Positions 10,301 to 20,379 of a stretch of 64,000 bases of DNA are shown here, piece after piece. Made by a program: the position numbers and the translations under genes. The stretch is from assembly GCA_944989445.1 (NCBI GenBank), contig CALYLW010000281.1:260824-324823 (forward strand), read 5' to 3'. How positions within the stretch are numbered: position 1 is the first letter of the stretch; every line of letters begins with the position of its first letter. Below the pieces are notes generated by a model. The model had not been told where the DNA came from and searched no databases. It was given only the letters and a program-made list of their open reading frames with translations. This DNA comes from Ampullaceana balthica. Lineage: Eukaryota; Mollusca; Gastropoda; Lymnaeidae.

Positions 10301-11270
10301 AACGTCACTAACTCAATAGTTAACAATCAAATATTTGAGTGGAACATTTTTTTTTAAAGTTGCGCGTTTTGATGTGACGTCACATTTCTTAAACACCCAA
10401 CCCCCCTCGTCACACTTCGTCACAAATGGTCGACCCCTTTTCCCCCTCCCCTTTCCGTTAGGAGCGTGACGTCATTTACGGACGGACCAACTGACACTTA
10501 CAAGCGACGGTGGAGACGGCCACTCACACTTTGAAACAAAAGAAAGCGTTTACATAATTTCATGGGAAAAGTTAAACAATTTTAAGAACTTACTCGTTTT
10601 GGTGCCTTTGCCCTGGAATGCAACATTTTTAATGACGTAATGAAATACGACGCCGTCTGCTGCTTTGTCAGAACCTGGAATATATGAAACAAATTCAAAG
10701 TAAACGTTTAGCTATGATCAGCTACATATATTCTGTTTAGCTATGGTCAGCTATAGTCAGTTAGTTACGTTCTGTTTAGCTATGGTCAGCTAGATATATT
10801 ATTTCATTTTTTAAAACTCGTCTTCTACAAATAAAAAAAGTATTTCTTAAATATTTACATGTCTATTTACATGTCTATTTACATGTCTATTTACATGTCT
10901 ATTTACATGTCTATTTACATGTGTATTTACATGTCTATTTACATGTCTATTTACATGTCTATTTACATGTCTATTTACATGTCTATTTACGTGTCTATTT
11001 ACATGTCTATTTACATGTCTATTTACATGTCTATTTACATGTCTATTTACATGTCTATTTACATGTCTATTTACATGTCTATTTACATGTCTATTTACAT
11101 GTCTATTTACGCCATTTTCCTTGAGACTTTTCAATGTACAGCTATGAGGTGATCGACTTTGATTTACCTGATAATGTCAATGACAGAACAGGTGGGTTGT
11201 ACCTGATGTGCACCTGGCCAGCACACACTAAACTGACCACAGTGATGGTCAGAATAAGAATCTTGATCAT
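1379..11270 (-). CDS. GH16 endo-beta-1,3-glucanase / beta-1,3-glucan-binding protein, 12 exons
   Basis: Exons on the minus strand, in transcript order: 11270-11168, 10674-10594, 9463-9335, 9028-8910, 7876-7802, 7349-7283, 4563-4396, 3524-3447, 3244-3148, 2898-2833, 2575-2449, 1585-1379. All have GT donors and AG acceptors and the phases join without a break: 1317 nt, 438 residues plus TAA. Residues 1-17 are a signal peptide (MIKILILTITVVSLVCA), so the protein is secreted. Residues about 18-115 form a beta-rich region, possibly a carbohydrate-binding module. The GH16 domain follows (FRDDFN, then GTCTQDG, then WPRSGEIDIMES). Glu266, Asp268 and Glu271 form the family's catalytic ExDxxE motif; many glucan-recognition relatives lack it, so laminarin-type hydrolysis is likely, in digestion or antifungal defence. 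A TATAG acceptor just before the ATG suggests an upstream 5'UTR exon that I could not place. Exons were identified from translation and splice sites only. Confidence 0.9.
1590..2258 (-). repeat. 26-bp minisatellite abutting the last GH16 acceptor
   Basis: About 25 copies of a 26-bp unit (plus strand: GAGACAACAGAGGTGG core) fill the 3' end of intron 11 right up to the exon 12 acceptor. In transcript sense the units are pyrimidine-rich (CTCTGTTGTCTC). The dinucleotide AG does not occur between the acceptor at 1586-1587 and position 2259-2260. Confidence 0.9.
3679..3987. repeat. Long inverted repeat in GH16 intron 7
   Basis: Two arms of about 110 bp (3679-3788 and 3878-3987) are near-perfect reverse complements around a loop of about 89 bp; for example AAGTGGACTA in the left arm pairs with TAGTCCACTT in the right arm. 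A short GC-richer segment beside the right arm (CCCGCCCCACGTT) recurs diverged at 4018-4030. It may be a foldback element. Transcribed, it could form a long hairpin between exons 8 and 7. Confidence 0.8.
4100..4205 (-). repeat. Diverged fragment of the 440-bp TIR unit
   Basis: On the minus strand this segment contains GATCGATCGAATGTACCGTA followed by TTAAATTAATTC, matching the internal part of the tandem units at 12990-14972. Both termini are missing, so it is a dispersed fragment of the same family. Confidence 0.55.
4590..4858. repeat. About 32-bp minisatellite next to the exon 7 acceptor
   Basis: About eight imperfect copies of a unit containing TTTGAGATGTACACAC and TATATCATACAC. It begins within about 30 bp of the exon 7 acceptor and ends at the start of a GGGGCCGTCC MITE. 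Two further units lie at 6345-6400 next to a duplicated copy of the same acceptor. Confidence 0.8.
4859..4986. mobile_element. GGGGCCGTCC-type MITE, left end only
   Basis: Begins GGGGCCGTCCATAAAGTACG followed by TCACGGTATTTTT and a C-run, matching the left termini at 10001, 51493, 55493, 59058 and 61300. No right end is seen before the hAT MITE at 4987, so this copy is truncated. Confidence 0.6.
4987..5265. mobile_element. Non-autonomous hAT element (TAGGGATGTACCGG termini)
   Basis: Ends TAGGGATGTACCGGATT on the left and, as reverse complement, TGGGGTGTACGGGATTT on the right. It is flanked by the direct repeat ACTTAAAAG (4978-4986 and 5266-5274), consistent with the 8-bp duplication of hAT elements. 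A second internal terminus-like TAGGGATCTACCGG at 5142 suggests a partial internal duplication. It has no coding capacity. Confidence 0.7.
5275..5685. other. Intron 6 sequence, nothing recognised
   Basis: AT-rich part of GH16 intron 6. No exon of either strand, RNA gene or repeat was recognised. Confidence 0.4.
5690..6185 (-). pseudogene. Frameshifted fragment of a zinc-finger-like, probably transposon-derived ORF
   Basis: On the minus strand two overlapping frames read as one broken protein. The upstream part includes INQTVDGLKASERAD and VAQTLKFDDFMPRS. After a frame change near 6005 it continues CKVCHLYFALQTMLKKH and RIASRRQREPMAVIARRENA, then hits stops. CxxC followed by a basic LKKH resembles a degraded C2H2 finger. 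It lies in intron 6 of the GH16 gene in the same orientation but does not match GH16. I do not recognise the family; a transposon origin is inference. Confidence 0.4.
6375..6430 (-). repeat. Duplicated copy of the GH16 exon 7 acceptor
   Basis: On the minus strand the segment reads CTCATCTGGTCTGATGTC then TTGCGTTGACAG then CTCTGTTTG. The same order with few changes stands at the true exon 7 acceptor (4600-4555). Only the first 9 nt of exon 7 are included before array sequence follows. It is a potential decoy 3' splice site about 1.8 kb upstream of the real one. Confidence 0.75.
6510..7290 (-). repeat. 34-bp minisatellite made of the exon 6 end plus its splice donor
   Basis: About 23 copies of a 34-bp unit. 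In transcript sense each unit contains ATATGGATATGAGAG followed by GTAGGTGTAAAC, which equals the last bases of exon 6 joined to its donor. The copy nearest exon 6 is the real junction at 7283/7282. Several units keep the exon's ACGTATGG variant. The unit is not a multiple of three and lacks stops in plus frames, which explains the long spurious frames here. Confidence 0.9.
7350..7801. other. GH16 intron 5
   Basis: AT-rich intron with one small duplication near 7362-7415 (AGAGGGTAATTGGACTAAG occurs twice). Nothing else was recognised. Confidence 0.6.
7877..8909. other. GH16 intron 4
   Basis: AT-rich sequence with no repeat array, transposon terminus or additional exon recognised. A plus-strand frame at 8660-8965 is open by chance and crosses the real exon 4 antisense. 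Confidence 0.6.
9095..9334 (-). repeat. 31-33-bp array made of the exon 3 end plus its splice donor
   Basis: About seven units of 31-33 bp. In transcript sense each contains CTCAnTTTnTCTAG followed by GTACTTTTnG, the same as the end of exon 3 (CTCCCTTTCTCTAG) joined to its donor. Units next to exon 3 are nearly identical to it; those farther away (below about 9220) are progressively diverged. Confidence 0.85.
9464..10000. other. GH16 intron 2, distal part
   Basis: No repeat array or extra exon was recognised between exon 3 and the MITE at 10001. Confidence 0.5.
10001..10488. mobile_element. GGGGCCGTCC-type MITE, full copy
   Basis: Left end AGGGGCCGTCCAAAAATG, right end reading GACGTCATTTACGGACGGAC, so the termini are inverted repeats. 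The interior is rich in CGTCACA and CCCCTCCCCC and holds a 43-bp direct duplication at 10210-10295 (around ATCGTAACACGCGTGAAG). It lies within intron 2 of the GH16 gene and has no coding capacity. Confidence 0.7.
10853..11112. repeat. 12-bp minisatellite in GH16 intron 1
   Basis: About 21 copies of CATGTCTATTTA with only two or three base changes, located about 55 bp inside the exon 1 donor. Because the period is divisible by three, both strands give short perfectly periodic frames, which are not genes. Confidence 0.95.
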
Positions 11271-11279
11271 TGTGACTAT

Positions 11280-11810
11280 AAACAAAATATCAAAATTAGT
11301 TAAATAAAAATGTCATCTCCTGTGTCTTGCAAAAAAATAAAAATAATAAAAAAGAATATAATTTTTTTTTAAGAAAGATTTTTGCTTGTGTAGACAAATA
11401 TAACGGTTCAAAATGCGATGTGTGATTTATCTCTGATAAGTTGAGGTCAATGATCAATGGGAAACTGTAAGTATAAAAATGTCGATTGGCTGTAATTTTA
11501 ATGTGAACTGCCCTGAATTTTTAAATTGTTGGTTGAATGAAAAAGTCTTGTGAGAAAACTTAAATAAATATTTCTTGAAATTCGTTATATAATTTTTATT
11601 TTTAAATAAGAACATGATCATAAAATGTATACCAGCAAACTGTTTTTATAAATGCCTTCATTTAGCGATGTACACCATGCAATAGTGCGTGTGAGTCTGG
11701 ATAACTAAATATACACAGACAGGAACAAAGCCACATATGAGGGAATTCCTTATCATTGAAAGAACTTATTGGTAGCCTAGAATGTCATTAATAAACCTCA
11801 AGAATCTTAG
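11280..11810. other. Upstream region of the GH16 gene
   Basis: No clear promoter or 5'UTR exon was located. The TATAG just before the start codon (11272-11276 on the minus strand) looks like a 3' splice site, so the promoter may lie further upstream than this stretch. Confidence 0.4.
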
Positions 11811-11814
11811 GTGT

Positions 11815-12440
11815 TCAGATTGGCAAGAAGTCGTGTGGAAGACACTTGGTGAGGTAATAAGTCGTGTGGAAGACACTTGGTGAGGTAATAAGTCGTGTGG
11901 AAGACACTTGGTGAGGTAATAAGTCGTGTGGAAGACACTTGGTGAGGCAATAAGTCGTGTGGAAGACACTTGGTGAGGCAAGAAGTCGTGTGAAAGACAC
12001 TTGGTGAGGCAAGAAGTCGTGTGAAAGACACTTGGTGAGGCAAGAAGTCGTGTAGAAGACACATGGTGAGGCAAGAAGTCGTGTGGAAGACACTTGGTGA
12101 GGCAAGAAGTCGTGTAGAAGACACATGGTGAGGCAAGAAGTCGTGTGGAAGACATTTGGTGAGGCAAGAAGTCGTGTGGAAGACACTTGGTGAGGCAAGA
12201 AGTCGTGTGGAAGACACTTGGTGAGGCAAGACGTCGTGTGGAAGACACTTGGTGAGGCAAGACGTCGTGTGGATGACACTTGGTGAGGCAAGACGTCGTG
12301 TGGAAGACACTTGGTGAGGCAAGAAGTCGTGTGGAAGACATTTGGTGAGGCAAGAAGTCGTGTGGAAGACACTCGGTGAGGCAAGAAGTTGTGTGGAAGA
12401 CACCTGGTGTGGCAAGAAGTCGTGTGGAAGACACTTGATG
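11815..12440. repeat. 31-bp minisatellite
   Basis: About 20 copies of a 31-bp unit with core GTCGTGTGGAAGACACTTGG. The period is not a multiple of three and the unit has no stop on the minus strand, so three minus-strand frames of about 190-220 codons stay open with the same residues in rotation. These are not genes. Confidence 0.95.
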
Positions 12441-12985
12441 AACGTTAACCTAAAACATTTTGGGCGAGTTCCAGTTTGATGTGTGCATTATGTGGCGATC
12501 AACACCATTTTAAATATTTTTAACTTTCTTACCTTTACAGAAGCTGTTTAATTTATCTTAACAGCGTTTCGCTGCTTTTATAGGTAGGTGCGGGCTCCAT
12601 GCAGTGGTTCTCAAATTTTGTGATTTAAACATGTCTCTTAAACACAACCTCGATCAATATTTCTGAAAAAAGAAATCTAAAAAATTGACAAGTTTGAACA
12701 ATGACTTGGACGGCAGGCTGCCGTTGAGATGTAATTGAACAAATTGATTTATTAGCCCTCCGGTAAAAACAAGTCGGGAGTCCATGACGCCATAGGAAAC
12801 ACAAAGCTGAGTGTTGATTGTTGTGAACTTTTTCAAGGGGGAAGTGTGACGTCAATTGACCTTGCGGATGCACTTGACCTCTCGCTCTGCAATGACATGT
12901 TATTTTGATACTAGGTTGATCTGGGGCGCCTACGGTGCCCACTGTTTTCCTTAGCGTTAACGTCAGCCAAACTATTAAGGGCTCG
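12441..12985. other. Spacer with a solitary hAT-like end
   Basis: GCAGTGGTTCTCAAATTTTG near 12601 resembles a Buster-type hAT terminus, but no matching opposite end was found. Nothing else was recognised. Confidence 0.35.
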
Positions 12986-12989
12986 TTTT

Positions 12990-14972
12990 AAATCCCTTAT
13001 ATTAACTTCGCGGCCGTCTCTGTCTGTCATCATCTCTCTCATGGGCTCGGCGGGCGGAAAAACAAAAGTCGAAAATGACCCACTTCCCGTGATCCGATCG
13101 AACTGAAATTTGGCACACGGACCCGTCTGACCTAACAATGCATCGTATCAAAATTTCAGATCGATCGAACGTACCGTAATTAAATTAATGCATTTTTAGT
13201 TTATCCTTATATGAGGTATGTAATTCAAAATTAACTGTTTGTTATTGTTTTTTTTCTTCCAGTTTCACGTGAGTTTGAGTTGACGCCGACCGTCGTGTTG
13301 ACGCCGACCGTCGTTCCGACACCCCCTCACATCCCACCCCCATTTATTAAAGACAAGGGACATCACTCGGTGTCAGTCTGTAAATGTTTTTTCCCCTCTC
13401 CCCCTCCCGACCACCCCTCCACCCCTCCCACCCACACCTCCGCCCAGGGTTATGAAGCAAACTTGAGTTAAGACAGATTCAGTCTGTAAATGTTTGAAAA
13501 TAATCAATACTGTTAGTTATGTCTCATATATAAGGGATTTATAGTCAAAAACTTTGTTTTTACGGGTTTGTTTTAATTACGGGTTTGTTTTATTAAATCC
13601 CTTATATTAACTTCGCGGCCGTCTCTCTCTCTCTGTCTGTCTTGGGCTCGGCGGGCGGAAAAACAGAAGTCAAAAATGACCCAGTTCCCATGATCCGATC
13701 GAACTGAAAATTGGCACACGGACCCGACTAACCTAACAATGCATCGTATCAAAATTTCAGATCGATCGAACGTACCGTAATTAAATTAATGCATTTTTAG
13801 TTTATCCTTATATGAGGTATGTAATTTAAATTCACGGTTTGTTTTTGTTTTTTTCTCCCACTTCCACGTAAGTTTGAATTGACGCCGACCGTCGTGTTGA
13901 CGCCGACCGTCGTGCCGACACCCCCTCACATCCCACCCCCATTTATTAAAGACAAGGGACATCACTCGGTGTCAGTCTGTAAGTGTTTGAAAATAATCAA
14001 TACTGTTAGTTATGTCTCATATATAAGGGATTTATAGTCAAAAACTTTGTTTTTAAATCCCTTATAATAACTTCGCGGCCGTCTCTCTCTCTCTGTCTTG
14101 GGCTCGGCGGGCGGGCGGAAAAACAGAAGTCAAAAATGACCCACTTCCCATGATCCGATCGAACTCAAATTTGGCACACGGACCCGTCTAACCTAACAAT
14201 GCATCGTATGAAAATTTTAGATCGATTGAACGTACCGTAATTAAATTAATGCATTTTTAGTTTATCCTTATATGAGGTATGTAATTCAAAATTCACTGTT
14301 TGTTATTGTTTTTCTTCTGCCAGTTTCACGTGAGTTTGAGTTGACGCCGACCGTCGTGTTGACGCCGACCGTCGTGCCGACACCCCCTCACATCCCACCC
14401 CCATTTATTAAAGACAAGGGACATCACTCGGTGTCAGTCTGTAAATGTTTGAAAATAATCAATACTGTTAGTTATGTCTCATATATAAGGGATTTATAGT
14501 CAAAAACTTTGTTTTTACGGGTTTGTTTTTTAAATCCCTTATATTAACTTCGCGGCCGTCTCTGTCTTGGGCTCGGCGGGCGGGCGGGCGGGCGGAAAAA
14601 CAGAAGTCAAAAATGACCCACTTCCCATGATCCGATCGAACTGAAATTTGGCACACGGACCCGTCTGACCTAACAATGCATCGTATCAAAATTTCAGATC
14701 GATCGAACGTACCGTAATTAAATTAATGCATTTTTAGTTTATCCTTATATGAGGTATGTAATTCAAAATTCACTGTTTGTTATTGTTTTTTTTCTGCCAG
14801 TTTCACGTGAGTTTGAGTTGACGCCGACCGTCGTGTTGACGCCGACCGTCGTGCCGACACCCCCTCACATCCCACCCCCATTTATTAAAGACAAGGGACA
14901 TCACTCGGTGTCAGTACGTAGATGTTTGAAAATAATCAATACTGTTAGTTATGTCTCATATATAAGGGATTT
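12990..14972. repeat. Four tandem copies of a TIR-ended 440-bp unit
   Basis: Copies at 12990-13540, 13595-14033, 14055-14495 and 14532-14972, separated by 21-58 bp of linker. Each begins AAATCCCTTATA and ends TATAAGGGATTT, an inverted terminal repeat. The interiors share GATCCGATCGAACT, TTTGGCACACGGACCCG and a doubled GACGCCGACCGTCGT. Copy 1 carries an extra C-rich insert of about 110 bp (about 13385-13490) bounded by CAGTCTGTAAATGTTT on both sides. It is either a MITE multiplied in tandem or a satellite with MITE-like ends. Frames of 73-75 codons recurring in the copies are repeat-derived. Confidence 0.85.
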
Positions 14973-15009
14973 ATAGTCAAAAACTTTGTTTTTACGGGTT
15001 TGTTTTATT

Positions 15010-15575
15010 ACATCGTTCCCTTTTCCAAAATTAAAATAAAAGCTCAAACAATTACGTCATAAAATATTTTACGGCGAGAAACACCACACGCTCTGTTAAT
15101 CTCGAAACCAAAAATGATTATGATTTTACATCTATATTTTCAATTTTAAAAAAAAATGCTGATTATGTCCCTTAGCGTTACAGAATGAGTGACCTGGGCT
15201 TTTATTATCGTTTATTTTTTGCCAAGGAGTTGACGGAACTTGTTACAGTTAACCTCTCGAGGTCAGTGGTCAGTTTATCATCATTGCCAGTAAAACAGCC
15301 CAATCATAATGACTTGGCCAAAGACTGAAGCGTCTAGTTCGGGAAATCAAGTAGATTTCAACAAGAAAAGTGTTCAGTACTTCTACGCTACGTTTCGGTA
15401 CAGTCGAGGATGTAAAGACGTTATGTAACTATATCAATGTCCATTACTTACTTAGCCAAGAAATAAATACATATTCCCCAACTGAAAATGGAGCTCAAAT
15501 TGACAAATATTCATTAGCTGTTTTTTTTATTTGATGAAATATTGAGGGACTGGCATCAGGTTGGGTAGAAAAGAC
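15010..15575. other. Spacer, nothing recognised
   Basis: No gene or clear repeat was found. Composition is ordinary AT-rich. Confidence 0.4.
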
Positions 15576-15579
15576 GTTA

Positions 15580-15840
15580 TTGGATAGAATAGGGCCAGCT
15601 TCAAAAAGACTCAGCATTCTTTCCTGTCGCTTCCTTGGTCAATGGAAACATATTTTCTCGCTATTGTCCTTCTCTTTCTGTTTCATATCTATTTGCATTA
15701 CACTCTGTAGATACATATTACTTATTTACTTATTTCATGTTGCTTATCTTTGTTTACTGAGGAAGGCTTTCTGCCGATACGTTCGCAATTATGTGGCGTC
15801 ATTTTCTGGCTTACCCACACGCAGTTCAGCCATTTAACAA
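15580..15840 (+). mobile_element. Diverged Penelope-like dispersed repeat
   Basis: Contains ACTGAGGAAGGC, TTTCTGCC and GATACGTTCG in the order seen on the minus strand of the copies at 422-695 and 52878-53172 (GAGGAAGGC, GCC, GAAACGTTCG). The rest is strongly diverged. The 85-codon frame here is not protein-like. Confidence 0.45.
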
Positions 15841-16056
15841 ACGTCTTCAGTTGGTCACTGGAGAATATTGTTGACGCAGGACATCTAGTTAAGGATGGTA
15901 GGTCGGATAAGTGTTCTATATTCTAAGCATCTTGGGTGATAATTATGTCAACATGAAATCCTGTTTCACTCACACACTTATGTAGTTGTATTGTGTTGAC
16001 TTCGTGTGTGTGTGTGGGGGGGGGGCTGGAGTAAGGGAGTTACTCCGTGATTGCCC

Positions 16057-16370
16057 TTCTTTTGGCCTTTTGGCTCACCTGGTACATTGGTCCCTGACCC
16101 TTGGGCTCACCCGATACAGTGGTCCCTGGGGCTCACTTGGTACAAGGATATTTCAGCTCACCCGGTAAAGTGGTCCCTAGGGCTCACTTGGTACAGTGAT
16201 ATTTCAGCTCACCCGGTGCAGTGGTACCTGGGTCTCTCTAGGTACAGGGATATTTCAGCTCGCCGGTGCAGTGGTACCTGGGTACAGTGATATTTTAGCT
16301 CACCCGGTAAAGTGGTCCCTAGGGCTCACTACCTACAGTGATATTTCAGTGGTACAGTGATCTAAACAGG
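16057..16370. repeat. Irregular 50-bp-class tandem repeat
   Basis: Repeated phrases TTTCAGCTCACCCGGT, AGTGGTCCCTAGGGCTCAC and GGTACAGTGATATTT alternate with varying spacing over about 300 bp, preceded by a T/G tract ending in a run of ten G at 16016-16025. Confidence 0.75.
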
Positions 16371-16539
16371 TCTAGCATTTTTGCAGCACATCAATCGTCC
16401 GCACAGAGCTGAAGAGCTCCGGGTGTCTATATTTACAATGAAGAAAATGGATCATCAATTCTTATATTTTCGTGTCCGAGGTAGGCTGATTAATTTCTTG
16501 TGCGCACGCTTACACGCACTCTTCCAAACATTGCAATTG

Positions 16540-16712
16540 TTGCGTCAATGGGTAGTCTCAATTGTTGCGTCAATGGGTAGTCTCAATTGTTGCGTCAATG
16601 GGTAGTCTCAATTGTTGCGTCAATGGGTATTCTCAATTGTTGCGTCAATGGGTAGTCTCAAATGTTGCGTCAATGGGTAGTCTCAATTGTTGCGTCAATG
16701 GGTAGTCTCGTA
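16540..16712. repeat. 25-bp minisatellite
   Basis: Seven copies of a 25-bp unit containing TTGCGTCAATGGGTAGTCTC, nearly identical. Confidence 0.9.
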
Positions 16713-16729
16713 TGATGTCAACATCACCA

Positions 16730-16980
16730 TCACTGGATCTCAAGTTATGTTACATTACCGGGTACTTAAAAGTGAGTCCCATGAACGATGGTCGTAGGGG
16801 ATCTCTAATGTTTCCATTAGAGCTTACTCGGGGCTTGTTTATACCTGGTGGGTGCCCCAATTCCCATCCAGGGGTCAGCGGAGGACTTTCTTAGCGTATC
16901 ATTTATATTGTGGCTTTGCGTGGGCTCGATCCCAGCTTTGTGAGGCGAGAGCACTACTGACTTCGCTATCGAGCCGCCTA
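16730..16980 (-). mobile_element. tRNA-derived SINE
   Basis: On the minus strand the head reads CTCGATAGCGAAGTCAGTAG with a box A-like TAGCGAAGTCAG, followed about 30 bp later by a box B-like GGATCGAGCCC. The body continues toward 16730. The tRNA head has no good cloverleaf, so it is a SINE rather than a tRNA gene. Confidence 0.5.
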
Positions 16981-17091
16981 CATGGTACTTGCTAAGAGAT
17001 AATTAAACAAAAAACCCAGACAATTTATTCTAATTTCAATGGTTGCTTGAAAACAAAATTGAACTGTCATAATGAAGTTTCCTGGTAGAAA

Positions 17092-17950
17092 CTGTCCTTG
17101 TGGGATCAACTTGATGATCTTGACTTTGTTGATGATCTTGCCCTTCTTGCACATACCCAACAACAGATGCAGGAGAAAACAAACATTGTCGCAGGCACTT
17201 CTGCTAGCATGGGTCTCAACACACCCAAAGGGAAGAGTAAAATCCTCAAGGTTAATGCCACCAGTACATCACACATTGTGCGTTAAGGAGAAGCCCTTGA
17301 GGAGGTGGACAGTTTTGTTTACCTTGGCAGCGTGGTAGATAAATAAGGTGGCACAGATGCTGAAGTCAAAATAAGGATCGGAAAAGCAAGAGCAGCCTTC
17401 CAGCAACTCAAGAATATTTAGGTCTCCAACAACTTAGGCAGCAAGTTAAAAGTAAGGATTTTTAACGCTATGGTGAAACCTGTGCTGCTATATGGAGCCG
17501 AGACGTGGAGAACAACGGCCGTAAACCTGACCAGAATCCAGTCCTTCATCCACAATTGTCTAAGAAGGATTCTCAGAATTCACTGGCCGGACAAAATCAG
17601 CAACCGGGAACTGTGGCAGCGGACAAAACAGAAGCCCATTGAGGAAGAGATTATCCAGAAGCGGTGGAGGTGGATTGGTCATACACTAAGAAAACCTGCT
17701 TCTAATACAACAAAGCAAGCCCTGAAATGGGACCCACAGGGTAAGCGGAAAAGAGGCCATCCAAGAAACACTTGGCGCCGAGAATTGGAGGCAGACATCA
17801 AGAGAATTGGCCATAAATGGAAGATCATGGGAAGCTGGCCCAGGTTAGAGATGCCTGGAGGTCTCTCGTAGGTGGCCTATGCCCTCGGAGGAATCACAGA
17901 CGCCGACGATGATCGGTGGATGCCCCTCGTGGACGAGAAGGCTCAACAAC
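17092..17950 (+). pseudogene. Non-LTR retrotransposon reverse-transcriptase C-terminal relic
   Basis: One frame carries LDFVDDLALLAHTQQQMQ, matching the catalytic F/YxDD box of reverse transcriptase with FVDD. After in-frame stops near 17284 and 17345 the protein continues with [37 protein letters not shown] and [11 protein letters not shown], the C-terminal hallmark of many animal LINE reverse transcriptases. At least three stops break the frame, and the 5' half (endonuclease, finger-palm) is absent, so this is a dead, 5'-truncated copy. Exact clade not determined. Confidence 0.85.
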
Positions 17951-18465
17951 AACTGCCATAATGAATTTTACTGGTCTATATTGAAGAAGTGACCAGGGTT
18001 GGAAATAAATCTTAAACAAAGACATTAAAAATTGTCAAAATCTTACATTTTAAATGCTGAGCAATCAAACAGAAATTACGTGTTTTTAAATTTTTATTTG
18101 GATTTTCGTTTTGAAGTTATCAGGGGTTTTCTTAAAAGGTGAGAGTACTATTTATCTGCAGTGAGCAATCATAATTTTTTTATTTAAATTCAAAAAAAAA
18201 TAATTTTAAATTAAATTTTAAAAAAAAATAAAAAAATTTCAACACTATGGTTTTATTTGCTAAACAGGTAAAATTAAAATATATTCAAGAGGCAAATTAG
18301 AACAATTTGATTTCTTAAGGACTTAAAATATCTTAATGTACACAAACGTTTCCCTTTTCCATGGTGTGTTGCCAGACAGGACACGGCTATGAATAGACCT
18401 GCAACTTATTTCGGTCACGCAGTATCCTGAATTTAAAGTAATTATTGTCAATCCTATTACAGTAT
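17951..18465. other. Spacer, very AT-rich
   Basis: Low-complexity A/T runs around 18170-18250. Nothing else was recognised. Confidence 0.4.
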
Positions 18466-19112
18466 GACAGACGCTCCACAAATTACACCAATACATGTAT
18501 GACAGACGCTCCACGAAATTACACCAATACATGTATGACAGACGCTCCACGAAATTACACCAATACATGTATGACAGACGCTCCACAAAATACAGTAATA
18601 CATGTATGACAGACACTCCACAAAATACAGCAATACATGTATGACAGACGCTCCACAAATTACACCAATACATGTATGACAGACGCTCCACAAATTACAC
18701 CACTCCATGTATGACAGACGCTCCACAAATTACACCACTCCATGTATGACAGATGCTCCACAAATTACACCACTCCAGGTATGACAGACGCTCCACGAAA
18801 TTACACCAATCCATGTATGACAGACGCTCCACGAAATTACACCAATCCATGTCTGACAGACGCTCCACGAAATTACACCAATCCATGTATGACAGACATT
18901 CCACGAACTTACACCAATCCATGTATGACAGACGCTTCACGAAACTACACCACTCCATGTATGACAGACGCTCCACGGAATTACACTAATCCATTTATGA
19001 CGGATGCTCCACGGAATTACACCATTCCATGTATGACAGACGCTCCCCGAAAATACGCCAATCCATGTATGACAGACGCTCCACGGAATTACACTAATCC
19101 ATCACAACAATC
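18466..19112. repeat. 36-bp minisatellite
   Basis: About 18 copies of a 35-36-bp unit containing ATGTATGACAGACGCTCCAC. Left copies carry AATACATG and right copies AATCCATG, so variants are regionally sorted. Open frames on both strands are periodic and not genes. Confidence 0.95.
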
Positions 19113-19164
19113 GGTAAAATCAATGGAATTATTAAAAGCCGAAGATTAGGCTACAATCTGTGAC

Positions 19165-19752
19165 CTGATAGACGAACATACCAGTGGGTGTAGCTGTATA
19201 ACATGGGGGGGGGGAGACGAACAGACCAGTGAGTGTAGCTGTATAACATGGGAAGTGGGGGTGGGAGACGAACAGACCAGTGAGTGTAGCTGTATAACAT
19301 GGGGGGGGGGAGACGAACAGACCAGTGGGTGTAGCTGTATAACATGGGGGGGGGGTGGGAGACGAACAGACCAGTGGGTGTAGCTGTATAACATGGGGGG
19401 TGGGGGTGGGAGACGAACAGACCAGTGAGTGTAGCTGTATAACATGGGGGGTGGGGGTGGGAGACGAACAGACCAGTGGGTGTAGCTGTATAACATGGGG
19501 GCTGGGGGTGGGAGACGAACAGACCAGTCGGTGTAGCTGTATAACATGGGGGTGGGGGATGGGAGACGAACAGACCAGTGGGTGTAGCTGAATAACATGG
19601 GGGGGGGGTGGGAGACGAACAGACCAGTGGGTGTAGCTGTATAACATGGGGGGTGGGGGTGGGAGACGAACATACCAGTGGGTGTAGCTGTATAACATGG
19701 GGGGTGGGGGGTGGGAGACGAACAGACCAGTGGGTGTAGCTGTATAACGTGT
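19165..19752. repeat. G-rich minisatellite of 42-52 bp
   Basis: About 12 copies of a unit containing GACGAACAGACCAGTGGG and TGTAGCTGTATAACAT followed by a G-block of variable length (two to four runs of three or more G). Length varies almost only in the G-block. Minus-strand frames of up to 240 codons are periodic artefacts. Confidence 0.95.
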
Positions 19753-19984
19753 GAGTTGGTTGTAGTCGCCACCATAACTAAATAGGATTTATATATTTTT
19801 TCAGTTTTAGTTGTTTGAGTTACAACTTTTATATCTTGTAAAGTCATAGACATTAAGATAAACACCAAGGGGATCAGTTTGCTATATTTTATCGCGTATT
19901 TTGTTTATTTATTTTTGTGTTCGCTTTGTATTTTCTTTAAAAATTAGAATAAGAAAAGAGGCGTGTCCAAAATGGAGAGGGAAC

Positions 19985-20127
19985 ATGTCAGATAGTCTGT
20001 CTTATGTCTTTGGGTCTGTCTTATGTCTTTGTGTCTGTCTTATGTCTTTGTGTCTGTCTTATGTCTTTGTGTCAGTCTTATGTCTTTTTGTCTGTCTTAT
20101 GTCTCTGTGTCTGTCTTATGTCTTTGA
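19985..20127. repeat. 19-bp minisatellite
   Basis: Seven to eight copies of TCTGTCTTATGTCTTTGTG. Confidence 0.9.
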
Positions 20128-20379
20128 ACTTCATTGATTGTTAATGGGGGGCAGGTCATCATTTTCAAAAAAGAATTTACAAATTTTAAAGAGAAAATTA
20201 TATAATTATAGAGATGAGCAGCTTCTCTTACCTTCGTACTCCGCCTCTGATGGGAATACCATTTACTGCCCCCCACACACACTTTTTTTTCACACGCCCC
20301 CGTTGTTAGTTGAGTGGGAAATGACAAAAATCAAACAAGCGTGTAATTGGATACACGTAGGAACAAAGACCAATGAAAA

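Noticed and set aside
11766..12434. Three minus-strand frames of about 190-222 codons
   Set aside because: Periodic reading of the 31-bp repeat in all frames.
16915..16980. tRNA gene on the minus strand
   Set aside because: Box A and B-like words but no convincing cloverleaf; interpreted as a SINE head.
19132..19868. Minus-strand frames of 188 and 240 codons rich in Pro and Ser
   Set aside because: Derived from the G-rich minisatellite; peptide repeats rotate with the unit.
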